From: Pelomicrobium sp036803785
GTDB taxonomy: Bacteria > Pseudomonadota > Gammaproteobacteria > Burkholderiales > UBA6910
Reading direction: 5' to 3'
NCBI RefSeq assembly: GCF_036803785.1
Contig: NZ_DAIRTR010000032.1
Coordinates: forward strand, 1-26,804
Length of the DNA: 26,804 bases
Each line of letters begins with the position of its first letter. Position 1 is the first letter of the stretch. The notes under the pieces were generated by a model. The model did not search any database. It saw only the letters and a list, made by a program, of their open reading frames with translations, and was not told the DNA's origin. Made by a program: the position numbers and the translations under genes. Below, piece by piece: positions 6,753 to 14,518 of the stretch.

Positions 6753-7286
6753 ATGCGCCGATCATTCCTCTCCGTCTTGATGGTGTTAGCGCTTGCGGCC
6801 TCCGGCTGTGGAGGGCAAAGCGAACCCATCGCCGTAAACATTCTGCGCGCCACCACGGTTGCGGATAGCCACAACCGCAGAGTCTTCGTAGGTATCCAAG
6901 TGGAGCTGGAGAACCGTGGCGAGAAGCCTGTGCACCTGAGCCATGATTCAGTGCAGGTCGTTGCCGCGAGCGGCGAGCGCAGTTCCCTGCGCGCGCTACG
7001 CCACGCGCTCAAGCGGTCGGATAAAAATGCTTTCAGCCCACGGCAAGAGCTGATCAAAGACCTCCAGCGGCTCGGTATCGATGAACAGGAATTACGCGAT
7101 CTCGCGGAAGGTGTGATCGAGGTAGCACCTGGCACTAGGCTGGTGCGAACGTTTCCATTTCATTTTGACAAGCACCCCGAAGAGGTGCTGCTGGAACTCG
7201 CTTATCACGATGTCGCCTCGGACAAAATATTCCAAGTGCGGCAAGAAGTCGTCCTCAAGGCAAGTTCTCCTCCTCTACCTCGTTAG
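6753..7286 (+). CDS. Putative lipoprotein, Ig-like/DUF4352-like domain
   Basis: The 177-aa product starts MRRSFLSVLMVLALAASGC, a lipoprotein signal with lipid-attachment Cys19. The mature domain (about 26-170) includes a VFVGIQVELENRGEKPVHL stretch and ends FHFDKHPEEVLLELAYHD. This pattern recalls Ig-like DUF4352/telokin-type domains of secreted proteins, but the match is by eye. An open frame runs upstream to 6648 inside the preceding gene. I chose 6753 because it gives the signal peptide and follows GGGGAAAAG. It is the last gene of the close-packed run that began at 2241; 162 nt follow before the kinase. A role in envelope copper handling or transporter assembly is inferred from position only. 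Confidence 0.72.
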   Translation: MRRSFLSVLMVLALAASGCGGQSEPIAVNILRATTVADSHNRRVFVGIQVELENRGEKPVHLSHDSVQVVAASGERSSLRALRHALKRSDKNAFSPRQELIKDLQRLGIDEQELRDLAEGVIEVAPGTRLVRTFPFHFDKHPEEVLLELAYHDVASDKIFQVRQEVVLKASSPPLPR

Positions 7287-7448
7287 TCCGGGCGCTACCA
7301 TTCGTCTCTTTTGCTCGCAGACCTCAAGCTCTTTCATCGCGATAGCGACTGACGAGAGGGTGAAACTTGGAGCCGGAAAGCGCCACAGGAAGGAAAATAC
7401 ATAGAAAATGTCCTATATTTAAAGCGTTAGAGTTGGTTTTGAACCCCT

Positions 7449-9014
7449 ATGCCGGCCGTCAGAGCCCGTCACGGACTGTCTTTCCTTCCGCAGGCTCTCG
7501 TGCGCTCGGAGAAGGGCGAGGCGCCAGTACCCGCATTGCCGAAGCACTACGGCGCCATTTTGCTATCGGTATTGTTGCTACCCCTCTCCATTACTCTTTA
7601 TTTGGACTTCTTCGTTTTTCCGGAGCGGCGCTGGCACGAGCATCTGGCCCATCTCCTTGTCGAGGGTTTCTGCGGGCTCATGTCCCTCACGGTCTCCTAT
7701 GTTCTGCACCAGGAATCCTCGTTGGCGGAAAGTCATCGCCTGCGTGTAATGAGCTACGGCTTTCTCGCCATGGGTATCCTCGACGTTTTCCATGCCTTCT
7801 CCCCGCCCGGCACGGACCTATTCGTATGGCTTCACTCGATCGCAATTTTTAGCGGATCCTTGTTTATTTTTCTCTCTCTACCCATTGTCAGAGTCTCCGA
7901 GCAGTTCTCTCGCAGTGTAGCAGGGACTGCCCTGGTGGGCATCGGGGCCTTGTCGCTGGGTGTGCTCTCCTATCTTTTCCAGGCCTGGCTTCCCGTGATG
8001 AGGATCAATGGAGTTTTCACGCTGCCGGCCATCGGATTGAACGTTGGTGCTGGAGTTTTCTTTTTCATAGCGGGTCTTGCTTTCCTCAAGGACTTCCGCC
8101 GGACTGGAGAAACCATTCTCTTCGTGCTGGCGCTCGCCATGTTCCTGATCATGGAAAGTGCTTTGCTCTTTCCCTTCTCCAAACTGTGGGACCTGCAGTG
8201 GTGGGTATGGCACTGGATAAAAGCTGCGATGTTCATCGGGATCTTATTTGGACTAGCCCACGAGTTCGTGGAAAGTGTAAAAGAATTACAAGCCTCCCAT
8301 GCAAAAATCGTGGAGTCCGAGAAGCTCGCTTCTCTCGGGGAGATGGCTGCTGCAGTAGCCCACGAAATCCGCAATCCCCTCGGAACGATCACTAATTCGA
8401 TGGAGCTGCTCAAGGATTTTCGTATATCTCAAGAAGAACGCCGCGAGCTCCTGGAAATCCTTGAGCGAGAAGTCAACCGGCTAAATCATATCGTTTCAGA
8501 CACCCTGGACTTTGCACGAGCCCGCTCTTCACGACGCCAGCTGTTTGATCTCGCGTCCCTGGTGTACGAGGTCTTGCAGCGCGCCCGAGCCAAAGCGCCA
8601 GAAGCTTATATCAAGTGCCGCTCGGAAACAGACCTACCGCTCATCGGCGGTGATCCCCATCAGCTCCAGCAGGCCATTTGGAACGTTGTAGACAACGCAC
8701 TCGACGCAATTCAACACGACGGAGCAGTGGACGTGCGTTTACGTTATGACGATCCATGGATCGTTCTCTGCGTCCGCGATACCGGGCCTGGCATACCCCC
8801 TGAAATCGAACGCGAAATTTTCAAGCCGTTCTTCTCCACCAAGTCGGAGGGCACCGGACTCGGGCTCTGTATTGCACAACGCGTAGTCAGCAATCACGGC
8901 GGTCGGATCGAGATCGCTAGTCGACCAGGAAGCGGGACATGTGTGTCTATCCGGCTGCCCTGCGCCGAGGCCTCAGCACGACCCCAGACTTCCGTAGGGA
9001 AACCGGTGCAATGA
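7449..9014 (+). CDS. Multi-TM sensor histidine kinase
   Basis: The 521-aa kinase has about seven TM helices in residues 34-270. Its periplasmic or membrane-edge His residues include WHEHLAH (62-68), H87, H96, H115, H129 and H255. The layout resembles MASE-type integral membrane sensors. A short coiled linker leads to the kinase core: H-box AHEIRNPLG with phospho-acceptor His305, N-box NVVDNALDA (N416), G1 DTGPGIP (444-450), F-box FKPFFSTK (458-465) and G2 GTGLGL (468-473). This is the NtrB/ZraS-like class that pairs with NtrC-type regulators. Start ATG 7449 has no good ribosome site; GTG near 7500 is an alternative. It overlaps the regulator gene by 4 nt. The likely signal is thiocyanate, copper or quinone redox state (inference). 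Confidence 0.88.
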   Translation: MPAVRARHGLSFLPQALVRSEKGEAPVPALPKHYGAILLSVLLLPLSITLYLDFFVFPERRWHEHLAHLLVEGFCGLMSLTVSYVLHQESSLAESHRLRVMSYGFLAMGILDVFHAFSPPGTDLFVWLHSIAIFSGSLFIFLSLPIVRVSEQFSRSVAGTALVGIGALSLGVLSYLFQAWLPVMRINGVFTLPAIGLNVGAGVFFFIAGLAFLKDFRRTGETILFVLALAMFLIMESALLFPFSKLWDLQWWVWHWIKAAMFIGILFGLAHEFVESVKELQASHAKIVESEKLASLGEMAAAVAHEIRNPLGTITNSMELLKDFRISQEERRELLEILEREVNRLNHIVSDTLDFARARSSRRQLFDLASLVYEVLQRARAKAPEAYIKCRSETDLPLIGGDPHQLQQAIWNVVDNALDAIQHDGAVDVRLRYDDPWIVLCVRDTGPGIPPEIEREIFKPFFSTKSEGTGLGLCIAQRVVSNHGGRIEIASRPGSGTCVSIRLPCAEASARPQTSVGKPVQ

Positions 9015-10363
9015 GCTCCATTCTCATCGTCGATGATCAACCCGGCATGCGCCGGACTTTGGAAATCCTACTGCGAAAGGCGGGTTTCGAAGCAATCGCG
9101 GTGGAGAGTGGCGAGGAGGTCGTGAAACTCTTGCCCGATATCAAGCCAGAGATTGTCATCACAGACCTCAAGATGGAGCCATTGTCCGGCATCGACGTGC
9201 TGCGCCAGATTAAAGAGCAAGCGCCGGAGACAGCGGTTATCATCATGACCGCTTATGGCACGATCGAATCTGCCGTAGAGGCGATGCGATTGGGCGCCTT
9301 CGACTACATCACAAAACCGTTTAAAAGCAACGAAATCATTCTCAAGGTGCAGAAGGCGTTGGAAAAAACCGCACTGGTGAGCGAGGTCGAACGCCTGAGA
9401 CGGCAGGCAGATCCCCTCTATGGTGCCCATCCACTGATCGCAGAGAGCCCAGCGATGAAAGCGGTGCTCGAGCGGGTCAAGAAAATCGCCATGACACCCC
9501 TTACCGTGCTGATCACAGGCGAAACGGGTACGGGTAAGACGCAGATTGCCAGGGCGATTCATTACAGCAGCCCCGCGGCGAAGGGCCGGTTCGTGCCCAT
9601 AAACGTCGCCGCAGTTCCAGAACCCTTGCTAGAAAGTGAGCTCTTCGGCCACGAAAAGGGCGCCTTCACCGGTGCCATCCGCAGCCGCAGAGGTCTATTC
9701 GAAGAAGCGCACCAAGGAACTTTGTTTCTAGACGAAATAGGTACGTTGTCCGCTAACCTACAATCCAAGCTCTTGGGAGTACTGCAGGATCGCGAAATCA
9801 GGCGTGTCGGCGCAAATCGCCCGATTGCCGTTGATGTGCGAGTCATCGCCGCTACCAACACCGATCTGGAAGCGGCCGTCGCCCGAGGCGAATTCCGCCG
9901 CGACCTCTTTTACCGTCTCAACGTCGCCCGGATCCATATGCCCCCCTTGCGCGAGCGCAGGCAGGATATTGCCCCTTTCGTGCGCTACTTCCTGTCTAGC
10001 CTGTCGCAACGGATGGGGAAGAATTATGAAATGACTCCGCAGGCCCTGGATCTGCTTTTGAAGTATGACTATCCGGGTAATGTTCGCGAGCTGCAAAATG
10101 CCTTGGAATGGGCAGTGGCGGTAGCCCCCAGCCCAATGTTGCGCCCAGAAGACCTACCAGAGCCCATACGGGCCAGCCAGCAGAACGAGACGGCTTCGTC
10201 ACGACCCCAAGCGCCGTGCACCCTAGACGAGCACGAAAAACAGCTCATCATCGACACCATTGCCCGCTGCCAGGGAAATCTCGCCGAAGCGGCACGAATT
10301 TTGAACATCGGGCGCACGACTCTGTGGCGCAAAATGCGTGAGTACGGCATAGGAAAAAATTGA
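9011..10363 (+). CDS. NtrC-family sigma-54-dependent response regulator
   Basis: The 450-aa regulator has three domains. The receiver (1-120) has acidic pocket D8/D9, phospho-acceptor D52 and K102. The AAA+ domain (about 140-375) has Walker A GETGTGKT (170-177), the sigma-54-contact motif GAFTGA (217-222) and Walker B GTLFLDEIG (236-244). The C-terminal Fis-type HTH covers about 421-441 (GNLAEAARILNIGRTTLWRK). The intact GAFTGA means it can activate sigma-54 holoenzyme. The best sigma-54 promoter seen in the window is the one before the TcDH gene, which makes that the likely target. The chosen ATG overlaps the kinase stop as ATGA; the frame is open further upstream to 8939 inside the kinase gene. 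Confidence 0.93.
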   Translation: MSSILIVDDQPGMRRTLEILLRKAGFEAIAVESGEEVVKLLPDIKPEIVITDLKMEPLSGIDVLRQIKEQAPETAVIIMTAYGTIESAVEAMRLGAFDYITKPFKSNEIILKVQKALEKTALVSEVERLRRQADPLYGAHPLIAESPAMKAVLERVKKIAMTPLTVLITGETGTGKTQIARAIHYSSPAAKGRFVPINVAAVPEPLLESELFGHEKGAFTGAIRSRRGLFEEAHQGTLFLDEIGTLSANLQSKLLGVLQDREIRRVGANRPIAVDVRVIAATNTDLEAAVARGEFRRDLFYRLNVARIHMPPLRERRQDIAPFVRYFLSSLSQRMGKNYEMTPQALDLLLKYDYPGNVRELQNALEWAVAVAPSPMLRPEDLPEPIRASQQNETASSRPQAPCTLDEHEKQLIIDTIARCQGNLAEAARILNIGRTTLWRKMREYGIGKN

Positions 10364-10810
10364 ATGCGTGGCCACAAGACGATCGAAAGTTTCCTCAGCA
10401 TCCGCAGCAAAGTTCCCAGCCGTGGTTTGTCCCCCTCCCGCTTGACACACCAATTTTCGAACAATCGGTCAAAAACACGCCGATTGATTTTTTATTCCTT
10501 GACATGTTTCTTTGCCCTGCACGCCGCGGCAGCTACTCCTTATGCCAGGATTCATTCGCCGCCGAACGGGGCGGTCCTTCGCGCAAATGCTGGTCATACC
10601 CTGACGTATGAGATCGATCCTGGAACCGAAGGAAACCATGTTCACGTCGTCATCGACGGACGAGAAGTGGCCGTTTTGCGAAAACGCACGGGTATCTATC
10701 GCCTACAGGGCTTGGCGAGCGGCCCTCACGAAATCTGCCTCAAGGTGGCGAACAAGGCTCATGTCCCTATCGGAATCGAGCACTGTGTGCAGGTCGTGGT
10801 GGAAAAATAG
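10364..10810 (+). CDS. Small exported His-rich protein, Ig-like, in CopC position
   Basis: The 148-aa product begins directly after the regulator stop (TGA then ATG). A long polar N-terminus is followed by TRRLIFYSLTCFFALHAAAA (38-57), a signal sequence with a Tat-like TRR start and a likely cut after AAA. The mature part of about 90 aa contains NHVHVVIDG (91-99), H122, H133, H140 and two Cys (125, 141), in a compact Ig-like pattern (LQGLASGPHEICL). It resembles small domains such as DUF4399/DUF6130 more than true CopC, whose mature N-terminal His is absent. The real start may be an internal TTG near 10482, which would give a short signal peptide. The CopD-like gene follows after 6 nt. A role as periplasmic copper carrier is inferred. 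Confidence 0.65.
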   Translation: MRGHKTIESFLSIRSKVPSRGLSPSRLTHQFSNNRSKTRRLIFYSLTCFFALHAAAATPYARIHSPPNGAVLRANAGHTLTYEIDPGTEGNHVHVVIDGREVAVLRKRTGIYRLQGLASGPHEICLKVANKAHVPIGIEHCVQVVVEK

Positions 10811-10816
10811 GGGCCT

Positions 10817-11227
10817 ATGGAAGACAGCCTGGCCTATGCCCTGATACAGGCCGTTCACAACTTCGGGGCTGCGGCTGCCGTGGGAGTGCCGTTCTTCTCC
10901 TTATGGCCGGCAAGGGTGACACAAGCCGTCCGGGCGAAGCTTGTGCGCCTTCTCTGGGTCGCCTGGGCGGTACAACTGCTCAGCGGTCTACTGTTTGGAG
11001 CAGCGAGTCTCTATTACTACGGCCGGTTGCCCGAACTCCAATTGGTCGCCACGGCGGCACTCTTCATAAAGATTGCTTGTGCTGCGCTAGGACTTGTAAC
11101 CACAACGCTGCTTGTCAGAGCGATCTCGCGGCACGAGGCGCTCCGCAGCGATGCCGCATGGTGGTTGCTCTCTGCCCTCGGCGCAATAGCGCTTGTCGCG
11201 GCAGCTTTTCTCCGCTGGTTTTCTTAA
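10817..11227 (+). CDS. CopD-like 4-TM membrane protein
   Basis: The 136-aa product has four predicted TM helices (about 7-29, 43-68, 75-99 and 112-134) and almost no soluble part. His14 in the first helix (IQAVHNFGAAAAVG) is placed as in CopD-domain proteins, and the aromatic/Tyr-rich turn YYYGRLPEL follows helix 2. The CopD family moves copper across the inner membrane, often beside CopC-like carriers. The link here rests on topology and context rather than a clear motif. From memory, CopC and CopD genes have been reported beside TcDH genes in other thiocyanate oxidisers. It is the last gene of the cluster. The stop is 27 nt from the end of convergent clpA, and no terminator is visible between them. 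Confidence 0.65.
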   Translation: MEDSLAYALIQAVHNFGAAAAVGVPFFSLWPARVTQAVRAKLVRLLWVAWAVQLLSGLLFGAASLYYYGRLPELQLVATAALFIKIACAALGLVTTTLLVRAISRHEALRSDAAWWLLSALGAIALVAAAFLRWFS

Positions 11228-11254
11228 GCGAGACTCCAGGAAGTGGCGAAGGGG

Positions 11255-13513
11255 CTAGGTGACTTCCACCGCGTTGTCGGCGAAGCTCAAACGCACTTTT
11301 TCGTTTTCGTCGATATCCACTGTCACCTTGCCGCCGTTGGCGAGCCGCCCGAAGAGCAGCTCGTCCGCCAACGCCCGCCGGATCGTGTCCTGGATCAGCC
11401 GGGCCATGGGCCGCGCACCCATGAGGGGATCGAAGCCACGCTTGGCGAGGTAATCCCGCAGCGCCTCGGTGAAGGTGGCTTCCACCTTCTTCTCGTGGAG
11501 CTGCTCCTCGAGCTGCATGAGGAACTTGTCTACCACGCGCAAAATGACTTCGTAGGAGAGCGGCGAGAAGGAAATGATGGCGTCCAGGCGGTTGCGGAAC
11601 TCCGGCGTGAACAGCCGTTTGATTTCCGCCATCTCGTCTCCTTGGGTGGTGGACGGGGTGAAACCGATGGACACCTTGGTGAGGGACTCCGCCCCGGCGT
11701 TGGTGGTCATGATGAGCACCACATTGCGGAAATCCGCCTTCCGGCCATTGTTGTCCGTGAGCGTCCCGTGATCCATCACCTGGAGCAGAATGTTGAAGAT
11801 GTCCGGATGGGCCTTCTCGATCTCGTCCAGCAGCAGCACAGCGTAGGGGTGCTTGATGATCGCTTCGGTGAGCAAGCCCCCCTGGTCGAAGCCCACATAG
11901 CCCGGCGGCGCGCCGATCAGGCGCGACACCGCGTGCCGCTCCATGTATTCGGACATGTCGAAGCGGATGAGCTCGATACCCATGGCGTAGGCGAGTTGGC
12001 GCGCGACCTCGGTCTTGCCCACCCCCGTCGGTCCGGAGAACAGGAAGCAGCCGATGGGCTTCTGCGGGTTGCCTAGGCCGCTGCGGGCCATTTTGATGGC
12101 GGCCGCCAGGGCGTCGATCGCTTGGTCTTGCCCGAACACCACCGCCTTCAGGTCCCGATCCAGGGTCTTAAGCGCCTGACGATCGTCGCTGGAGACGTGC
12201 TTGGACGGAATGCGGGCAATGCGGGCAATGATCTCCTCGATCTCGTGGCGCGTGATCACCTTCTTCTGCTTCGACTTGGGCAGGATGCGTTGGGCCGCCC
12301 CGGCCTCATCGATCACGTCGATCGCCTTGTCGGGCAGATGCCGGTCATTGATGTAGCGGGCAGAAAGCTCCGCCGCGGTCTGCAGCGCCGTGGCCGTGTA
12401 CTTGACGCCGTGGTGCGCCTCGAAGCGAGACTTGAGCCCCCGCAGGATCGCCACCGTCTCTTCCACGGTGGGCTCGCTCACGTCGATCTTCTGGAAGCGG
12501 CGCGACAGCGCCCGATCCTTCTCGAAGATGCCCCGGTACTCGTTGTAAGTGGTGGCACCGATGCACTTGAGCTGGCCGGAGTTGAGCACCGGCTTCAAGA
12601 GGTTGGAGGCATCGAGCGTTCCACCCGAGGCCGCTCCCGCCCCGATCAAGGTATGGATCTCATCGATGAACAGGATTGCGTTGGGGTTGTCCACCAGCTG
12701 CTTGAGCACCGCCTTCAGGCGCTGCTCGAAGTCGCCCCGGTATTTGGTGCCCGCGAGCAGCGCCCCCATGTCCAGGGCGTAGACGCGGGCGTTCGCCAGA
12801 ATGTCGGGCACCTCTCCTTCCACGATGCGCCGGGCAAGCCCTTCCGCGATGGCAGTCTTGCCGACCCCCGCCTCGCCCACGAGCAGGGGATTGTTCTTGC
12901 GCCGCCGGCACAAGGTCTGCACCACCCGCTCCAGCTCCCGCTCGCGCCCAATCAGGGGATCGATCTTGCCGGCCAGAGCCTGGGCGTTCAGGTCCGTGGT
13001 ATAGGACTCCAAGGCTCCTCCCGGGGAACCGTCGGCCTCGTTCTCGTTGTCGGTCTCGGCCTTGCCGGCGCTCGCCTGGGGCACTTTGGTGATACCGTGA
13101 GAGATGTAGTTGACCACGTCGAGCCGGGTCACGCCCTTCTGATGCAGGAAGTAGACTGCGTGGGAATCCTTCTCGCCAAAGATGGCCACCAGCACGTTGG
13201 CACCGGTCACTTCTTTCTTGCCCGAAGACTGGACGTGGAGGATGGCGCGCTGGATCACCCGCTGGAACCCCAGGGTGGGCTGGGTGTCCACCTCGCCGCT
13301 GCCCGGCACCCTGGGCGTGTGCTGGTTGATGAAGTCGGTCAGCAGCCGGCGCAAGTCCTCGATATCGCAAGCGCAGGCACGCAAAACCTCGGCTGCCGTC
13401 GGATTGTCCAGCAGCGCAAGCAGCAGATGCTCCACGGTGATGAACTCGTGGCGCTTCTGCCGGGCCTCGACGAAGGCCATGTGCAGACTGACTTCCAGTT
13501 CCTGCGCGATCAT
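11255..13513 (-). CDS. clpA: ATP-dependent Clp protease ATP-binding subunit ClpA
   Basis: The 752-aa AAA+ unfoldase feeds substrates to ClpP. It has the N-domain double repeat (1-145; MIAQELEVSLHMAF, FITVEHLLLALL), D1 with Walker A GEAGVGKT (213-220) and LFIDEIHT, and D2 with Walker A GPTGVGKT (494-501) and LLLDEIEKAHPD. The ClpP-binding loop in D2 contains IGF (VSIGFTPSTT). Length fits ClpA. The frame is open upstream to 13621, but ATG 13513 gives the canonical N-terminus and has GGAGG just upstream, inside the end of clpS. The spacing to clpS (2 nt) indicates a coupled clpS-clpA operon. It is convergent with the CopD-like gene and marks the return to core chromosome. Confidence 0.97.
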   Translation of the reverse strand: MIAQELEVSLHMAFVEARQKRHEFITVEHLLLALLDNPTAAEVLRACACDIEDLRRLLTDFINQHTPRVPGSGEVDTQPTLGFQRVIQRAILHVQSSGKKEVTGANVLVAIFGEKDSHAVYFLHQKGVTRLDVVNYISHGITKVPQASAGKAETDNENEADGSPGGALESYTTDLNAQALAGKIDPLIGRERELERVVQTLCRRRKNNPLLVGEAGVGKTAIAEGLARRIVEGEVPDILANARVYALDMGALLAGTKYRGDFEQRLKAVLKQLVDNPNAILFIDEIHTLIGAGAASGGTLDASNLLKPVLNSGQLKCIGATTYNEYRGIFEKDRALSRRFQKIDVSEPTVEETVAILRGLKSRFEAHHGVKYTATALQTAAELSARYINDRHLPDKAIDVIDEAGAAQRILPKSKQKKVITRHEIEEIIARIARIPSKHVSSDDRQALKTLDRDLKAVVFGQDQAIDALAAAIKMARSGLGNPQKPIGCFLFSGPTGVGKTEVARQLAYAMGIELIRFDMSEYMERHAVSRLIGAPPGYVGFDQGGLLTEAIIKHPYAVLLLDEIEKAHPDIFNILLQVMDHGTLTDNNGRKADFRNVVLIMTTNAGAESLTKVSIGFTPSTTQGDEMAEIKRLFTPEFRNRLDAIISFSPLSYEVILRVVDKFLMQLEEQLHEKKVEATFTEALRDYLAKRGFDPLMGARPMARLIQDTIRRALADELLFGRLANGGKVTVDIDENEKVRLSFADNAVEVT

Positions 13514-13515
13514 TC

Positions 13516-13836
13516 CTAGGTTTCCTCCATGACACACCGGAGCGGGTGCTGATGTTGCCTCGCGAAAGCCATCACTTGCTCCACCTTCGTCGCAGCGACG
13601 TCGCGCGGATACACGCCGCAAACTCCGCTACCTTCTCTATGGACTTTGAGCATGATCTGCGTCGCCCGTTCGCGGCTCATGAAAAAGATGGTCTGAAGCA
13701 CCGTGACCACAAAGTCCATCGGCGTATAGTCGTCGTTGAGCAACACCACCTTGAATAGGGGCGGTGGCTTGACCCGACTCTTCTGCGGCTCGAGTACGAC
13801 ACCTTCCCGATTTCCGGCAGCCATGGCAACAGGCAT
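13516..13836 (-). CDS. clpS: ClpS adaptor protein
   Basis: The 106-aa adaptor binds ClpA's N-domain and presents N-end-rule substrates to ClpAP. The core is intact: RVKPPPLFKVVLLNDDYTPM, FVVTVLQTIF, then MLKVHREGSGVCGVYPRDVA with the conserved His of the substrate pocket, ending at VMAFARQHQHPLRCVME. The frame is open far upstream (to 14079) in GC-rich DNA. I chose ATG 13836 (MPVAMAAGNREG); ATG 13824 is equally possible (102 aa). Neither has a clear ribosome site. The cold-shock gene lies divergent upstream, the same arrangement as E. coli cspD-clpS-clpA. Confidence 0.93.
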   Translation of the reverse strand: MPVAMAAGNREGVVLEPQKSRVKPPPLFKVVLLNDDYTPMDFVVTVLQTIFFMSRERATQIMLKVHREGSGVCGVYPRDVAATKVEQVMAFARQHQHPLRCVMEET

Positions 13837-14242
13837 CGAGTACGGCAAAGAACACAGCACAACTCGCCCGTTAATACTTGTCGATTGCGAAGGATTTTGC
13901 AAGTCCCCGGGGACGCTTGGCGCCGGGGGGCCGACGGTCGGCCGAAAAGCCTCGACCCGGGCGACATCCCGTCCCGGCCCCCCCTGCATCCCGTTGAGGT
14001 GAAGTTCCGGCGATCCGCCCCGGCAGGCCGACCCGGACCGCCTCCGAGCGGTGCCATGCCGTCCCCCGTTGGGGCCCACAACCTAGGGCTTCGGGAAATT
14101 GACTGGGATAGGAGGCTTGGCGTAAAAAGACCCGCTCGGGCGTCGGATTCCAGCGCGGACGGGGCAAGCGCGGCAAGCCTATCCTGGCAGAGTCCGTACC
14201 CGCCCGGTCAGGACTGTTTCATTGTTTATCATGGAGATGTAG
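13837..14242. other. Intergenic region clpS / cold-shock gene
   Basis: A 406-bp GC-rich spacer between divergent genes. It contains a hairpin GGCCGA-CGG-TCGGCC (13929-13943), a possible rightward promoter at 14099-14128 and an AT-richer patch at 13871-13900 that could carry the clpS promoter, without a well-spaced pair of boxes. No coding frame with ribosome site or family match was seen. Confidence 0.5.
14099..14128 (+). promoter_or_regulatory. Possible sigma-70 promoter of the cold-shock gene
   Basis: TTGACT (14099-14104) and TAAAAA (14123-14128) are spaced by 18 bp. The start would be near 14135, giving a leader of about 108 nt. Long leaders are common for csp genes. The -10 matches only four of six positions. 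Confidence 0.35.
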
Positions 14243-14449
14243 ATGGCAACCGGTACTGTGAAATGGTTTAACGACGCGAAGGGCTATGGCTTCATCACCC
14301 CGGACGACGGCAGCGAGGATCTGTTCGCTCACTTTTCGGCAATCAACATGACCGGGTTCAAGACCCTCAAGGAGGGCCAGAAGGTCAGCTTCGACGTTGT
14401 CCAAGGCCCCAAGGGCAAGCAAGCCTCCAACATCGTGACGGTCTCCTGA
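14243..14449 (+). CDS. Cold-shock domain protein (CspA family)
   Basis: The 68-aa single cold-shock domain binds single-stranded RNA/DNA. RNP1 (KGYGFIT, residues about 13-19) and RNP2 (DLFAHFS, about 27-33) are intact, preceded by GTVKWFND. Length is typical of CspA-type proteins. A GGAGA ribosome site precedes the ATG. Position beside clpS-clpA matches E. coli cspD, which encodes a replication-inhibiting paralogue, but sequence alone does not separate CspD-like from CspA-like roles. A strong terminator follows 24 nt after the stop, so it is monocistronic. Confidence 0.95.
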   Translation: MATGTVKWFNDAKGYGFITPDDGSEDLFAHFSAINMTGFKTLKEGQKVSFDVVQGPKGKQASNIVTVS

Positions 14450-14472
14450 CCGGGCAGATCCGCTGTACACCG

Positions 14473-14501
14473 AAAGCCCGCCCGAGCGGCGGGCTTTTTT
14501 T
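14473..14501 (+). terminator. Rho-independent terminator after the cold-shock gene
   Basis: Arms AAAGCCCGCC (14473-14482) and GGCGGGCTTT (14488-14497) form a 10-bp stem with a 5-nt loop and a T-run at 14495-14501. It lies between the convergent cold-shock and icd genes; on the - strand the T-run is weak. Confidence 0.92.
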
Positions 14502-14518
14502 CGGGCTTTGCCCTCCCC

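Noticed and set aside
6110..7135. 341-codon open frame on the - strand
   Set aside because: Antisense to the anchored protein and lipoprotein genes, whose signals and spacing support the + strand.
7287..7448. Promoter or sigma-54 site before the histidine kinase
   Set aside because: AT-rich patches (e.g. TATATT at 7414) exist, but no well-spaced -35/-10 or -24/-12 pair was found.
10442..10470. Promoter starting at TTGACA inside the small exported protein gene
   Set aside because: Perfect -35-like hexamer but no acceptable -10 at 16-18 bp spacing.
10364..10810. True CopC
   Set aside because: The mature N-terminus lacks the His ligand and the usual CopC sequence pattern; only the position and His richness agree.
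12122..13519. 465-codon open frame on the + strand
   Set aside because: Antisense shadow of clpA, which is complete and conserved.
13929..13943. Terminator at the GGCCGA-CGG-TCGGCC hairpin
   Set aside because: No T-run follows on either strand and it lies between divergent starts.
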